Below, piece after piece: positions 44,912 to 54,294 of a stretch of 64,000 bases of DNA (positions within the stretch are counted from its first letter, which is position 1; each line of letters opens with the position of its first letter). Under the pieces are notes generated by a model. That model saw only the letters and a list, made by a program, of their open reading frames with translations. It was not told the DNA's origin and ran no database searches. Location of the stretch: NCBI RefSeq assembly GCF_002091985.1, contig NZ_MKKX01000018.1, positions 126,501 to 190,500 of the forward strand, read 5' to 3'. A program made the translations under genes and the position numbers. Origin of the DNA: Rhodococcus sp. 1163 (GTDB lineage Bacteria > Actinomycetota > Actinomycetes > Mycobacteriales > Mycobacteriaceae).

Positions 44912-45315
44912 CAGATCTACTTCGGTCGACCAAGACCGTCGAGGACATGCTGCGGGCGCTGGCGGAGCGCGACGTCGATCGTGCGGCGGCACTCCTCGAC
45001 GACGGAATCATCTGGCACAACGTGGGATTTCCGAAAGTGCGTGGCATAGCCCGAGTCCGCAAAGCGCTGGCGGTCATGGCGAAGCCGAACTACGGATTCG
45101 ACGTCACCATCCACAACATCGCCGCAGCTCCCGACGGCGACGTGGTGCTCACCGAACGAACCGACGTACTGATCTGGCGCCGATTGCGTGTCGAGTTCTG
45201 GGTGTGCGGCACTTTCGAGCTGCGCGACGGCAAGATCCTCGTGTGGCGTGACTATTTCGACAATCTCGACTTTGCGAAGGCGTTGGTGCGTGGGCTGTGG
45301 CGACTGCGCTCATGA
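44908..45315 (+). CDS. NTF2-like (limonene-epoxide-hydrolase/SnoaL-type) protein
   Basis: A 135-residue cone-shaped NTF2-fold protein: VEDMLRALAERDVDRAAALLDDGIIWHNVGFP, then VLTERTDVLIWRRLRVEFWVCGTFELRDGKILVWRDYFD. The final Arg-Asp-Tyr-Phe-Asp segment is typical of limonene-1,2-epoxide-hydrolase-like members. Function unassigned. GTG start overlaps the lipoprotein stop (GTGA), so the two are co-translated. The stop codon touches a hairpin shared with convergent phoH2. Confidence 0.82.
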   Translation: MTDLLRSTKTVEDMLRALAERDVDRAAALLDDGIIWHNVGFPKVRGIARVRKALAVMAKPNYGFDVTIHNIAAAPDGDVVLTERTDVLIWRRLRVEFWVCGTFELRDGKILVWRDYFDNLDFAKALVRGLWRLRS

Positions 45316-45349
45316 GTGGAAATGCGTCCCTCGGAACGCATTTCCACTC
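45314..45349. terminator. 14-bp hairpin between convergent genes
   Basis: GAGTGGAAATGCGT (45314-45327) pairs perfectly with 45336-45349 around an 8-base loop. It begins at the stop codon of the NTF2-like gene and ends 7 bp before the phoH2 stop. Without a T-tract it would be a non-canonical bidirectional terminator. Confidence 0.6.
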
Positions 45350-45356
45350 CATGCGT

Positions 45357-46682
45357 CTACGCCCCTGAAGGCCCGAACTCCTCGAGCATCTCTGTCACCA
45401 GGGCGGCGATCGGCGAACGCTCGCTTCGGGTGAGGGTGATGTGCGCGAAAAGCGGGTGGCCCTTGAGCTTTTCGATCACCGCTGCGACGCCGTCGTGCCG
45501 TCCTACGCGGAGATTGTCACGCTGCGCCACGTCGTGGGTGAGAACGACCCGGGAGCCGCTACCGAGCCTGGACAGAACCGTGAGCAGAACATTACGTTCG
45601 AGTGATTGAGCCTCGTCGACGATGACGAAGGAATCGTGCAGCGACCGTCCACGAATATGCGTGAGCGGCAACACTTCCAGCATTCCGCGTGCAATGACTT
45701 CTTCCATCACCTCCGGGCTTGCGAGCCCTTCCAAGGTGTCGAACACCGCCTGACCCCACGGGCCCATTTTCTCGCTTTCACTGCCGGGTAGATAGCCGAG
45801 CTCCTGACCACCGACCGCGTACAGAGGGCGGAAGACGACGACCTTCCGATGCGTACGACGCTCGAGCACGGCCTCCAGACCTGCGGTCAGTGCCAGCGCA
45901 GATTTACCCGTTCCGGCCTTACCACCGAGCGAGACGATGCCGATGCTCTCGTCGAGCAGCAAGTCGAGCGCAACCCGCTGTTCAGCGGAGCGCCCATGCA
46001 AGCCGAATGCTTCACGTTCGCCGCGCACGAGCTGCACCTGCTTGTCCGCTGTGACGCGCCCCAATGCACTCGAACGGCCCCCGAGCAAGCGAATTCCTGT
46101 GTGACACGGCATGTCTCGTGCACCGTCCAGGTCGATGACACCGTCCGCGAACAACCGATCGATATCGGCCGGCTGCACTTCCAGTTCGGCCATGCCGGTC
46201 CAACCCGAAGGCACGACGTCGTGGGCGTGATACTCGTCGGCGGGCAATCCCACCGCCCCGGCTTTCACTCGCAGCGGGATGTCCTTGCTGACGAGCACTA
46301 CTTCTTTGCCCTCGGCCGCCAGGTTGAGTGCGCACGCCAAGATCCGCGAATCGTTGGAGTCGGTACGGAAACCGACAGGCAGAACGGCTGCGTCGGTGTG
46401 ATTGAGCTCGACCTGCAGTGTGCCGCCCTGCGTTCCGATCGGAACAGGTTGATCGAGCCGACCGTGTTCTACGCGAAGATCGTCGAGCATGCGCAATGAC
46501 TCCCGCGCGAACCATCCCAGCTCGTGGTGATGGCGTTTACCCTCCAACTCGCTGATGACGACGAGAGGGAGCACCACATTGTGCTCGGCGAAGCGAATAA
46601 CAGCCCAGGGATCCGACAGTAGAACCGAGGTGTCCAGCACGAATGTCCGAAGAGGGGCGGAAACGGAGCGTGAAGTGGTCAC
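45357..46682 (-). CDS. phoH2: PhoH2 (PIN-PhoH) RNase/helicase
   Basis: A 441-residue fusion. The N-terminal PIN RNase domain ([16 protein letters not shown], first acidic residue about 16) precedes a PhoH-type P-loop ATPase with Walker [10 protein letters not shown] (about residue 254) and Walker [11 protein letters not shown] (about 360). PhoH2 of mycobacteria is an ATP-dependent, sequence-specific RNA helicase/RNase encoded with a short upstream antitoxin-like ORF; I see no such ORF here. Its upstream region holds a 16-bp palindrome and a GC hairpin. Confidence 0.95.
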   Translation of the reverse strand: MTTSRSVSAPLRTFVLDTSVLLSDPWAVIRFAEHNVVLPLVVISELEGKRHHHELGWFARESLRMLDDLRVEHGRLDQPVPIGTQGGTLQVELNHTDAAVLPVGFRTDSNDSRILACALNLAAEGKEVVLVSKDIPLRVKAGAVGLPADEYHAHDVVPSGWTGMAELEVQPADIDRLFADGVIDLDGARDMPCHTGIRLLGGRSSALGRVTADKQVQLVRGEREAFGLHGRSAEQRVALDLLLDESIGIVSLGGKAGTGKSALALTAGLEAVLERRTHRKVVVFRPLYAVGGQELGYLPGSESEKMGPWGQAVFDTLEGLASPEVMEEVIARGMLEVLPLTHIRGRSLHDSFVIVDEAQSLERNVLLTVLSRLGSGSRVVLTHDVAQRDNLRVGRHDGVAAVIEKLKGHPLFAHITLTRSERSPIAALVTEMLEEFGPSGA

Positions 46683-46745
46683 GTGGGGCTCCTATTGTTC
46701 GCGCGACGCCACACGAACGCTTGTCGCTCGGCCGGTCGGTCCTGA

Positions 46746-46781
46746 CGTGTCAGCTGACACGAGGGCCGGGTGCCGGCCCTC
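46746..46781 (-). promoter_or_regulatory. 16-bp palindrome plus GC hairpin upstream of phoH2
   Basis: CGTGTCAGCTGACACG (46746-46761) is a perfect palindrome, operator-like. Its last base starts a 9-bp GC-rich hairpin, GAGGGCCGG/CCGGCCCTC, with a 3-base loop (46761-46781). Both lie 64-100 bp before the phoH2 start codon. Confidence 0.5.
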
Positions 46782-46953
46782 TCGCACTCACTAGCTCAGT
46801 CACGTATCAGAACCTCCCGCACAGTCAGCTTCCCCGCTGGCTGTTACTGCCGACGGTACCGCCGATTCCGAGGATTCGTGCGGGTAGCAGGGTGCGTGTC
46901 GGTGAACAACGCGTTAACCCATCGCACCGTGGCGGGGAGGCCACCATCCGTCC

Positions 46954-47004
46954 GCTTCAATGGTCCATTCATACGATCGATTCGTATGAATGGACCATTC
47001 AAGC
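46954..47004. repeat. Long palindromic intergenic element, copy 2
   Basis: Perfect 18-bp arms (46959-46976, 46982-46999) around a 5-base loop, extended by a mismatch and 4 more pairs. It shares the core TGGT-Y-CATTCATACGA with copy 1 (42239-42281); the T:A pair there is C:G here. It lies 70 bp downstream of the glyA stop and probably ends or stabilises the glyA transcript. Confidence 0.85.
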
Positions 47005-47075
47005 AGGTCGGGTGAGATCAACAGGCCGGGCGAGTTGAACAGGCCGACCTGCCGACGCAGCGAAGCGGCCGGCAA

Positions 47076-48359
47076 TCAGCCGATCAGGCCCCAGTCTTCG
47101 AGGCCGTCGTAGAGCGGCTTGCTCTGTGCGACCTTGACGACGCGCTCTTTCAACGAGTCACTGGCTTCGCCGGTGGCGAGGGCGGTGCCGATGATATCGG
47201 CGACCTCGGTGAACTCTGCTTCACCGAAGCCACGCGTCGCGAGGGCCGAGGTGCCGATACGCAGGCCGGAGGTGACCATCGGCGGGCGCGGATCGAACGG
47301 CACGGCGTTACGGTTGACGGTGATGCCGACCTCGTGGAGAAGGTCCTCGGCCTGTTGGCCGTCGAGCTGGCTGTTACGCAGGTCCACCAGTGCGAGGTGC
47401 ACGTCGGTGCCGCCGGTGAGAACCGAGATTCCCTTGTCCGCGATGTCTTTGCCGTTCAGGCGATCCGCGAGGAGTGAAGCTCCGAGGAGGGTGCGCTCCT
47501 GGCGCTCCTTGAACTCCGGCGTCGCAGCGATCTTGAAAGCGACGGCCTTGGCGGCGATCGCATGCATGAGTGGGCCACCTTGCTGGCCGGGGAACACCGC
47601 GGAGTTGAGCTTCTTCGCCCATTCCTTCTTCGCGAGGATCAAGCCGGACCGGGGTCCGCCGAGAGTTTTGTGCACGGTCGAGGACACGACGTCGGCGTAG
47701 GGAACGGGCGAGGGATGCAGACCTGCTGCGACGAGTCCGGCGAAGTGCGCCATATCGACCCAGAGCAATGCGCCGACCTCGTCTGCGATCGAACGGAAGG
47801 CTTCGAAGTCCTGGAAGCGCGGGTAAGCGGACCAGCCGGCGATCAGGACCTGTGGCTTGGCCTCGATGGCCTGCTTGCGCACCTGATCCATATCGATCCG
47901 GTGGTCTTCTTTGCTGACGCCGTAGGACTCGACCTCGTACAACTTGCCGGAGAAGTTTAGCTTCATACCGTGCGTGAGGTGGCCGCCGTGTGCCAGATCG
48001 AGGCCCATGATCTTGTCGCCCGGGTTGATCAGAGCCATCAACACTGCCGCGTTGGCCTGCGCACCGGCGTGCGGCTGGACGTTGGCGAACTCGGCGCCGA
48101 AGAGTTCCTTGGCACGATTGCGGGCCAGGTCCTCGATGACGTCGACGTGCTCGCAGCCACCGTAGTAGCGACGGCCGGGGTAGCCCTCGGCGTACTTGTT
48201 CGTCAGCACGCTGCCCTGTGCCTGCAGAACGGCGCGGGGAACGAAGTTTTCCGATGCGATCATCTCGAGCGTGTCACGCTGACGCCCCAGTTCGCCTGCC
48301 ATGGCCTCGGCGACCTCAGGATCGAGTTCGGCAAGGGACAGGTTGTTGACGTCAGTCAT
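47076..48359 (-). CDS. glyA: Serine hydroxymethyltransferase
   Basis: A 427-residue PLP enzyme that interconverts serine and glycine and charges tetrahydrofolate with a one-carbon unit. The PLP Lys is in [14 protein letters not shown] (about residue 229); the N-terminal [25 protein letters not shown] is typical. The ATG at 48359 (MTDVNNLSL) is preferred over one five codons upstream. It lies 44 bp downstream of the DUF885 gene on the same strand. Confidence 0.97.
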   Translation of the reverse strand: MTDVNNLSLAELDPEVAEAMAGELGRQRDTLEMIASENFVPRAVLQAQGSVLTNKYAEGYPGRRYYGGCEHVDVIEDLARNRAKELFGAEFANVQPHAGAQANAAVLMALINPGDKIMGLDLAHGGHLTHGMKLNFSGKLYEVESYGVSKEDHRIDMDQVRKQAIEAKPQVLIAGWSAYPRFQDFEAFRSIADEVGALLWVDMAHFAGLVAAGLHPSPVPYADVVSSTVHKTLGGPRSGLILAKKEWAKKLNSAVFPGQQGGPLMHAIAAKAVAFKIAATPEFKERQERTLLGASLLADRLNGKDIADKGISVLTGGTDVHLALVDLRNSQLDGQQAEDLLHEVGITVNRNAVPFDPRPPMVTSGLRIGTSALATRGFGEAEFTEVADIIGTALATGEASDSLKERVVKVAQSKPLYDGLEDWGLIG

Positions 48360-48403
48360 AACAGGGGTCTCCAAATGAGCGCAGCAATGTGGGCGCCCTC
48401 AGT

Positions 48404-49600
48404 TTACGAGATGCGCAATTGCCCCGGTGTCAGCGGCTCGTCGAGGAGGCGTCCGAACAACGCCGATCGCTCGCTGACGGTCTTGCCCTGAGCCAACCAA
48501 CCACCGAGAAGTTTGTAGCCCTCGACGTATGTGCTGCTGTAGGCACGCCACAACGGCGAGGACAAGAACTTCAGACTCTGCCGAGCACGCTTGGGCGATG
48601 CGAGGCCCCATTTTTCCAGGTACGCCGCGACGTCATCCTGACTCTTGTGTCGATCGTGCAGCAACAATGCCGCGTCCTGCCGCACCCCGAGCAGCTGGCC
48701 CGACGCCGTCGACAGTCGCTCGGCCTTGTCCCCGTCGAACCGCAGGCCGAGGTCGGCGTAGATTTCCTGCGCCCACAATCCCCACCCTGGTCCGACGATC
48801 GACTCGAGCGCCAGATCGGCAAGCCCCTCCGCCATCAGGCATTGCGGAGTGTTGACGAGAAACAAGGTCTGTTCCTGCTGCCCGGAACCGACCAGGCCCA
48901 TCTCTTTCCGGCAATGCTCGGTGTGATGTCCGGGGTAAGCCTCATGCGCGATGAGGTGTGGGAGGTTCGCCATGTGCTGTTCGAGATCGGAGTTGATGGC
49001 CACGGTGGACTTGAAGTCACCGAGGTAATAGTTGAATCCTGACCACGGCTTGTCCCCCACCACCTCGTAACGCACCTGCTCGGTCTCGGGCAGTGAATAC
49101 TCTGCTCGCACGAGATCACGCAAGGCACTCGAGAAGGCGTCGACACATTCCTGCAGTCGATCGGCCGGTATGACGTCTCCGGCGCGGTGAGCGGCCAATC
49201 GCTCGGCAAGCGAACCCGGACCCGACAACACCTCGTCCATCTTTCGGTGTGCCTGCACATAGTGGTCCTGATCCCCGGGTTCGATGCGGACATCGAAATA
49301 TGCGAAGACCTCGTCGACGAAACCGATGTCTTCTCCTGCGAACTTGCGGCCCGAGCATTCCAGCGCGCGTAAGTGGACATCGATGAACTCGGCACGTTGC
49401 GCCGTCAGATCTGTGTTTGCCAGCTCGGCCCGCAGTGCGACGGCCTGCCGCGCGAGCGCAGCCGGATCGGGAGCGGGTGCATTCTCGGTCTGTCGACGCA
49501 ACTCGGGGTCACCGGTGTACGCGTCGACGAAGCCCTCTTCGAGTCGGTCGAATTTCAGACCGAGTTGTAGATACTCACGGACGAGCGAATCGGCATTCAT
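48404..49600 (-). CDS. DUF885 family putative metallopeptidase
   Basis: A 398-residue member of DUF885, a largely helical family related to M32-type metallopeptidases. The likely metal site is LIAHEAYPGHHTEHC (about residue 230), in which His-Glu and His-His recall the HExxH plus distal ligand arrangement. No signal peptide is seen, so it is probably cytosolic. The ATG at 49600 begins MNADSLVREYLQLG; the longer frame runs into the coaA leader hairpin. It lies upstream of glyA in the same direction and is divergent from coaA. Confidence 0.87.
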   Translation of the reverse strand: MNADSLVREYLQLGLKFDRLEEGFVDAYTGDPELRRQTENAPAPDPAALARQAVALRAELANTDLTAQRAEFIDVHLRALECSGRKFAGEDIGFVDEVFAYFDVRIEPGDQDHYVQAHRKMDEVLSGPGSLAERLAAHRAGDVIPADRLQECVDAFSSALRDLVRAEYSLPETEQVRYEVVGDKPWSGFNYYLGDFKSTVAINSDLEQHMANLPHLIAHEAYPGHHTEHCRKEMGLVGSGQQEQTLFLVNTPQCLMAEGLADLALESIVGPGWGLWAQEIYADLGLRFDGDKAERLSTASGQLLGVRQDAALLLHDRHKSQDDVAAYLEKWGLASPKRARQSLKFLSSPLWRAYSSTYVEGYKLLGGWLAQGKTVSERSALFGRLLDEPLTPGQLRIS

Positions 49601-49708
49601 AAGATTCGACGATAGTGGCCGCAGTGAGATGAACGAACAGTGAACTACCCCGCCCGTGTGAGTATCAGTGGCACCAAGCACAATCTGAAGCCATGCGACT
49701 TCAGTGTC

Positions 49709-49756
49709 CCTCGTGCGCCTGGTGCGTACTCCCAGGTACGCACCAGGCACACGAGG
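49709..49756 (+). promoter_or_regulatory. 20-bp hairpin (19/20 paired) directly upstream of coaA
   Basis: Arms 49709-49728 and 49737-49756 pair at 19 of 20 positions around an 8-base loop. The stem ends 13 bases before the coaA ATG, leaving no room for a normal Shine-Dalgarno. It could be a termination or attenuation structure for coaA, or a palindromic insertion. Confidence 0.65.
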
Positions 49757-49769
49757 TGTGTACCTCCGA

Positions 49770-50693
49770 ATGAGCGAACCCAGCCCCTACGTCGAGTTCG
49801 ATCGCGCCCAGTGGCGCACTCTTCGGCAGTCGACGCCACTGGTGCTCACCGAGGAAGAACTCGTCGGCCTCCGCGGCTTGGGTGAGCAGATCGATCTCGA
49901 AGAAGTCGCCGAGGTGTATCTACCTCTGGCTCGACTCATTCACCTTCAGGTCGCCGCACGGCAACGGCTGTTCGCGGCCACGGCAACATTTCTCGGCGAG
50001 AAGCACCCGGATCGTCAGGTGCCCTTCGTCATCGGAGTCGCCGGCAGTGTCGCGGTCGGAAAGTCGACGACGGCCCGAGTTCTGCAAGCACTCCTCGCGC
50101 GGTGGGATCACCATCCACGCGTCGACCTGGTCACCACCGACGGCTTCCTGTATTCGACGACAGAGTTGATGCGTCGCGGCATCCTGCACCGCAAGGGATT
50201 TCCCGAGAGCTACGATCGGCGCAAGCTGCTCCGCTTCGTCACCGAGGTGAAGTCGGGAGCCGAAGAGGTTGCCGCACCGGTCTATTCGCACGTGTCCTAC
50301 GACATTCTGAAGGGCCAGTTCCACATGGTTCGTCAGCCGGACATTCTCATCGTCGAAGGCCTCAACGTTCTGCAGACCGGTTCACGTTTGATGGTGTCGG
50401 ATCTGTTCGACTTCTCGATCTACGTCGACGCCAGAATCGAGGACATCGAACGCTGGTACGTGAAGCGCTTTCTCGCGCTGCGTAAGACGTCGTTCGCCGA
50501 TCCCGACGCGCACTTCCATCACTACGCGAATCTGCCCGACGAGCACGCACGCATGGCGGCCGAGGATCTCTGGCACTCGATCAATCTGCCGAATCTCGTC
50601 GAGAACATTCTGCCGACGCGTCCTCGGGCCACGATGGTGCTGCGCAAGGACAGCGATCACGCCATCAACAGGCTCCGATTGCGCAAGTTGTAG
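49770..50693 (+). CDS. coaA: Type I pantothenate kinase
   Basis: A 307-residue CoaA, first step of coenzyme A synthesis. It has the P-loop [14 protein letters not shown] (about residue 90), the pantothenate/Mg region TTDGFLY, the YDILKGQFH segment and the [18 protein letters not shown] helix. The ATG at 49770 gives [15 protein letters not shown], the expected start. There is no clear Shine-Dalgarno, and a 20-bp hairpin ends 13 bases upstream. It is convergent with the Z-prenyl synthase. Confidence 0.97.
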   Translation: MSEPSPYVEFDRAQWRTLRQSTPLVLTEEELVGLRGLGEQIDLEEVAEVYLPLARLIHLQVAARQRLFAATATFLGEKHPDRQVPFVIGVAGSVAVGKSTTARVLQALLARWDHHPRVDLVTTDGFLYSTTELMRRGILHRKGFPESYDRRKLLRFVTEVKSGAEEVAAPVYSHVSYDILKGQFHMVRQPDILIVEGLNVLQTGSRLMVSDLFDFSIYVDARIEDIERWYVKRFLALRKTSFADPDAHFHHYANLPDEHARMAAEDLWHSINLPNLVENILPTRPRATMVLRKDSDHAINRLRLRKL

Positions 50694-50701
50694 ATCGGTA
50701 G

Positions 50702-51484
50702 TCAGATTCCGAATCTGCGATGCCTGGCTGCATAGTCACGCAGTGCTCGAAGGAAATCGACTCGGCGGAATTCGGGCCAGTACGCCTCGGTGAACCAGAT
50801 TTCCGAGTACGCGCTCTGCCACAGCAGAAATCCGGAGAGCCGTTGTTCACCCGAGGTGCGAATCACCAGATCAGGATCGGGCTGGCCGGAGGTGTAGAGG
50901 TGAGTATCGATGCCGTCGACGTCGATGGATTTCACCAAGTCGTCCCCGGTGAGTCCCTCGGCAATCTTCTCCCTCACCAATAACTGCACTGCGTCGGCGA
51001 TTTCTTGACGACCGCCGTAGCCCACTGCGACGTTGACATGCGTTCCGGTTCGCCCCGCGGTATGAGCGGCGGCCTCTTCGAGCCTGCGCGCCGTCGACGG
51101 TGGAAGGAGCTCGAGGGTGCCGACGATCTTGACTCCCCAATTCTGCTCGGGTCCGCAAATCTCCTCGACGACGTCGGTGATGATCTCGAGCAGTGAATCG
51201 AGCTCGTCCGGGTCGCGGGACAGATTCTCGGTCGAGAGTAGATAGATGGTGGCCATCTCGATTCCCGCGGCGTCGCACCAACCGAGCATCTCGGCGATCT
51301 TCAGTGCACCCATGCGATGCCCGTGCGCGACGTCGGTGAAGCCGTTCTCACGTGCCCAGCGGCGATTTCCATCACACATCACTGCAACGTGACGAGGATG
51401 CCGCATGCCGTCGAGCTGCATGAGCAAGCGCCGCTCGTACACGTTGTACAGCACGTTACGTACGTTCGTCGGGAGAATTTTCAC
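50702..51484 (-). CDS. uppS: Short-chain Z-isoprenyl diphosphate synthase (Z,E-farnesyl diphosphate synthase, Rv1086-like)
   Basis: A 260-residue cis-prenyltransferase. The catalytic Asp is in VAVMCDGNRRWARENG (about residue 38), with SFLLWQSAYSE-like (GFLLWQSAYSEIWF) and the C-terminal RxR region present. It carries the longer N-terminus (NVRNVLYNVYERRL) that marks the mycobacterial omega,E,Z-farnesyl diphosphate synthase rather than the decaprenyl synthase; that choice is inference. Its product feeds decaprenyl phosphate, the carrier for arabinogalactan and for mannose used by PimE. GTG start at 51484. Divergent from the TrhA gene. Confidence 0.88.
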   Translation of the reverse strand: MKILPTNVRNVLYNVYERRLLMQLDGMRHPRHVAVMCDGNRRWARENGFTDVAHGHRMGALKIAEMLGWCDAAGIEMATIYLLSTENLSRDPDELDSLLEIITDVVEEICGPEQNWGVKIVGTLELLPPSTARRLEEAAAHTAGRTGTHVNVAVGYGGRQEIADAVQLLVREKIAEGLTGDDLVKSIDVDGIDTHLYTSGQPDPDLVIRTSGEQRLSGFLLWQSAYSEIWFTEAYWPEFRRVDFLRALRDYAARHRRFGI

Positions 51485-51564
51485 CGAGACATCACCACAG
51501 TCGGATCACCACGGAGCACAACCTTACGCCGACGAAACGAAGCTACTCGCCGGTAGAGTACGGA

Positions 51565-51590
51565 CCGAACCTACGGTTGCGTAAGTTCGG
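51565..51590 (+). promoter_or_regulatory. 26-bp near-perfect palindrome upstream of hemolysin III gene
   Basis: Arms CCGAACCTACG (51565-51575) and CGTAAGTTCGG (51580-51590) match at 10 of 11 positions around GTTG. The layout is typical of a TetR-type operator and sits 21-46 bp upstream of the ATG. Confidence 0.45.
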
Positions 51591-51610
51591 AGTCGAGAGG
51601 AAGTGATCGC

Positions 51611-52276
51611 ATGACGATGTTCGGGATCGACCAACTGCCCGCGAAACCTCGGATGCGCGGGTGGATTCATCTCTATGCTTTCGCGGTCTCCGTCGTGGCG
51701 GGCATCGTCCTGGTCACGTTGGCCTTCAGCTTGGTCTCCGTCAGTGCCGGAATCGCTACCGCGGTCTACGCGAGCACTGTCTGCGGTGTCTTCGGCGTCA
51801 GCGCTACTTACCACCGAATCCATTGGAAAACCCCGGCCTCTCGCACGTGGATGAAGCGTGCCGATCACTCGATGATCTTTCTGTTCATCGCCGGCAGCTA
51901 CACGCCATTCGCCGTACTCGGACTCCCGGCAGCAACGGGCAAGACCCTGCTGATCGTCGTCTGGATCGGCGCCCTCAGCGGGGTCGCACTCAAGATGCTG
52001 TGGCCTCTCGCACCCGTCTGGGTGGGCGTGCCGCTGTACCTGATTCTCGGCTGGGCCATCGTGCCGGTCGCACCGACGCTCATCCAGCAAGTGGGCTTCG
52101 CACCGTTCATCCTGTTGCTCGTCGGCGGTATCCTGTACAGCGTCGGAGCCGTCCTGTACGCGACGAAATGGCCCAATCCCTGGCCCACTACGTTCGGGCA
52201 CCACGAGTTCTTCCATGCGGCCACGGTGCTTGCTGCGATCTGCCACCTCGTCGCCGTGTGGTTGGTGCTGTTCTAG
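51611..52276 (+). CDS. Hemolysin III/TrhA (PAQR family) membrane protein
   Basis: A 221-residue seven-helix PAQR-type protein. Conserved Ser/His/Asp metal-site motifs are recognisable: SATYHRIHWK (H about residue 62), RADHSMIFLFIAGSYTPF (about 87) and the C-terminal GHHEFFHAATVLAAICHL. TrhA proteins influence membrane-lipid homeostasis in some bacteria; haemolysis is not their established physiological role. AGAGGAAG precedes the ATG and an operator-like palindrome lies upstream. Convergent with the DUF255 gene, 6 bp apart. Confidence 0.9.
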   Translation: MTMFGIDQLPAKPRMRGWIHLYAFAVSVVAGIVLVTLAFSLVSVSAGIATAVYASTVCGVFGVSATYHRIHWKTPASRTWMKRADHSMIFLFIAGSYTPFAVLGLPAATGKTLLIVVWIGALSGVALKMLWPLAPVWVGVPLYLILGWAIVPVAPTLIQQVGFAPFILLLVGGILYSVGAVLYATKWPNPWPTTFGHHEFFHAATVLAAICHLVAVWLVLF

Positions 52277-52282
52277 CCAGGG

Positions 52283-54292
52283 TCAGCGCTGCAATGCGGC
52301 GATGAGCTCGACCTCGGTGGTGACGGGGCGATCGCACACGAATCCGCGACACACGTACGCCGCCTCGTTGCCAGCGATCATCGGCCGACCCGCCAGTAGC
52401 GCGCTGGAATTCTCCGCTCCGGCCATGATCGTCGTACCCCCGGGAGCGTGGGCGCGAGCAACGGCGAGCAGCCTGCTGTTCCCGACACTCGACACGGCCA
52501 CCTGCAAGGGTCCCCGCACCGAAGCCTCGGCGACGGTGAGCCAGTGGCCTCCCGATCGCGGTGCCCGTTCCAGAATCAGAGCCGCACGGGCGAGCCCCGC
52601 CGAGGCGAGCTCTCCGTATCGAGCCGACACTTCGGGCGGCACAAGCGCCTCTGCCGTCAGAAGAGCCTCCGTCACCGTCGATGCTCCCGACGGGGTTGCA
52701 TTGTCGAGTGGGTCTCGCGGCCTCGTCACCAATACTTCGGCGTCATCGGCGGTATCGAACCAACTGCCGGGATGATCCGGGTCGGCGAAGTGTTCGATCG
52801 CAGCGTCGAGAATCGCCTGCGCCCGAATCGACCAGATCTCCTCTCCGGTGGCCTGGAAAAGTGCCAGCGAGGCGACGGCGAGGCAGGAGTAGTCCTCGAG
52901 CACACCCGTTGCGACGCCGACGTGGGTGCCGAGCGAGGCGCGTCGCAGTCGTCCGTTCTCGAAGTGCGTCGCGAAGAGTTGTTCACCGCAGGCGACGGCG
53001 GCGTCGACCCACTCCGAACGTCCCAGCCCCGCGCCCACTTCGGCGAGTGCTGTGATTGCCAGGCCGTTCCACGCGGTGACCACCTTGTCGTCGCGGCCTG
53101 GTTGTGGGCGCTGATCCCGAACCGAAAGCAACAGTTCGGCCACGCGCCGGTACCGCTCGAGATCGTCAGGATCCTCGGGCAACTGCAGAACCGACATGCC
53201 CGCTTCGAATGTCCCTGCGCTGTCGACGACGAACATGCCTGCAGCCCAGACGCCATCTTCGAATCCGAGAACGTCCACGAGCTGTTCCGGTGTCCACGCG
53301 TAGGTCGATCCCTCCACACCGTCGGTGTCGGCATCGAGCGCGGAGGCGAAACACCCATTGTCGGTTCGCAGTTCGCGTAGCAGAAAGCCCGCGGTCGCCT
53401 CGGCTACGCGAACAGCCAGCGGATCCCCCGTCACCCGGGCGAGGTGCCCGTACAACCGAAGTAGAAGCGCGTTGTCGTAGAGCATCTTCTCGAAGTGCGG
53501 CACGACCCATTCCGCGTCGACCGAGTAGCGCGCGAACCCGCCACCGATCTGGTCGTAGATTCCGCCGCGAGCCATCGCGGCCGCGGTGCGTTGGACCGTC
53601 TCGAGTGCCGCCGCCGAACCAGTGCGCTCGTGATGACGCAGCAGACCTTCCAACAGTGCACCCGGCGGAAACTTCGGTGCCCCGCCGAAACCACCACGAT
53701 CGACGTCTTCGTCCGCGAGTACCGAGGCCACGGCGTCCGCCATCAGGTCGGAGTCGATCGGACGCTCCGATGTCGGCATCTGCCCCGAATTGTTTCGGAG
53801 GGCCGCAACGATCGCAGCGGATGCGTCGAACACTTCTTCCCGACGCGTACTCCAGGTGTCCGATATCGCGGTCAGCAATTGCTCGAACGAGGGCGTTCCA
53901 CCGCGCGGTCTCGGCGGGAAGTAAGTGCCGCAGTAGAACGGTTCGGCGTCGGGCGTCAGAAAGCACGTCATCGGCCAGCCGCCCTGACCCGTCATCGCCA
54001 CGGTCGCGTTCATGTAGACGGCGTCGAGGTCGGGCCGCTCCTCACGATCGACCTTGATACACACGAAGTTGGCGTTCATCAGCGCCGCGACCGTCTCGTC
54101 CTCGAAGGATTCGTGCGCCATCACGTGACACCAGTGACAGGCCGAATACCCGATCGAGAGCAGAATCGGCACATCGCGTTCTACTGCAGAGTTCAACGCC
54201 TCGGGCGACCATTGCTGCCAATGCACCGGATTGTCCGCATGCTGAAGCAGGTAGGGACTGGTCGATACTCCGAGTGCGTTGGCACCGAGCAC
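52283..54292 (-). CDS. DUF255/thioredoxin-domain protein (YyaL/spermatogenesis-associated 20 type)
   Basis: A 669-residue protein. The N-terminal thioredoxin-like DUF255 domain has the CxxC motif in IGYSACHWCHVMAHESF (about residue 50). The rest is an (alpha/alpha)6-barrel resembling N-acylglucosamine epimerases and cellobiose epimerases. Its molecular activity is unknown. In mycobacteria the homologue (Rv1084) accompanies mca, as here: it begins 2 bp after the small membrane gene, making a three-gene operon mca-small protein-DUF255. Confidence 0.92.
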   Translation of the reverse strand: MLGANALGVSTSPYLLQHADNPVHWQQWSPEALNSAVERDVPILLSIGYSACHWCHVMAHESFEDETVAALMNANFVCIKVDREERPDLDAVYMNATVAMTGQGGWPMTCFLTPDAEPFYCGTYFPPRPRGGTPSFEQLLTAISDTWSTRREEVFDASAAIVAALRNNSGQMPTSERPIDSDLMADAVASVLADEDVDRGGFGGAPKFPPGALLEGLLRHHERTGSAAALETVQRTAAAMARGGIYDQIGGGFARYSVDAEWVVPHFEKMLYDNALLLRLYGHLARVTGDPLAVRVAEATAGFLLRELRTDNGCFASALDADTDGVEGSTYAWTPEQLVDVLGFEDGVWAAGMFVVDSAGTFEAGMSVLQLPEDPDDLERYRRVAELLLSVRDQRPQPGRDDKVVTAWNGLAITALAEVGAGLGRSEWVDAAVACGEQLFATHFENGRLRRASLGTHVGVATGVLEDYSCLAVASLALFQATGEEIWSIRAQAILDAAIEHFADPDHPGSWFDTADDAEVLVTRPRDPLDNATPSGASTVTEALLTAEALVPPEVSARYGELASAGLARAALILERAPRSGGHWLTVAEASVRGPLQVAVSSVGNSRLLAVARAHAPGGTTIMAGAENSSALLAGRPMIAGNEAAYVCRGFVCDRPVTTEVELIAALQR

Positions 54293-54294
54293 GG

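Larger units (their letters stand above)
46683..47075. other. 393-bp intergenic region between phoH2 and glyA
   Basis: No gene is supported. It holds a 16-bp palindrome followed directly by a GC hairpin (46746-46781) on the phoH2 side, an inverted AGCTTCCCCGCTGGCTG-like segment near 46830 that is too weak to call, and a palindromic element (46954-47004) on the glyA side. Short Arg-rich frames here do not look like proteins. Confidence 0.5.

Noticed and set aside
46683..47038. Short plus-strand frames in the phoH2-glyA gap as candidate antitoxin or small protein
   Set aside because: Composition is Arg-rich, there are no convincing ribosome sites, and one frame runs through the palindromic element.
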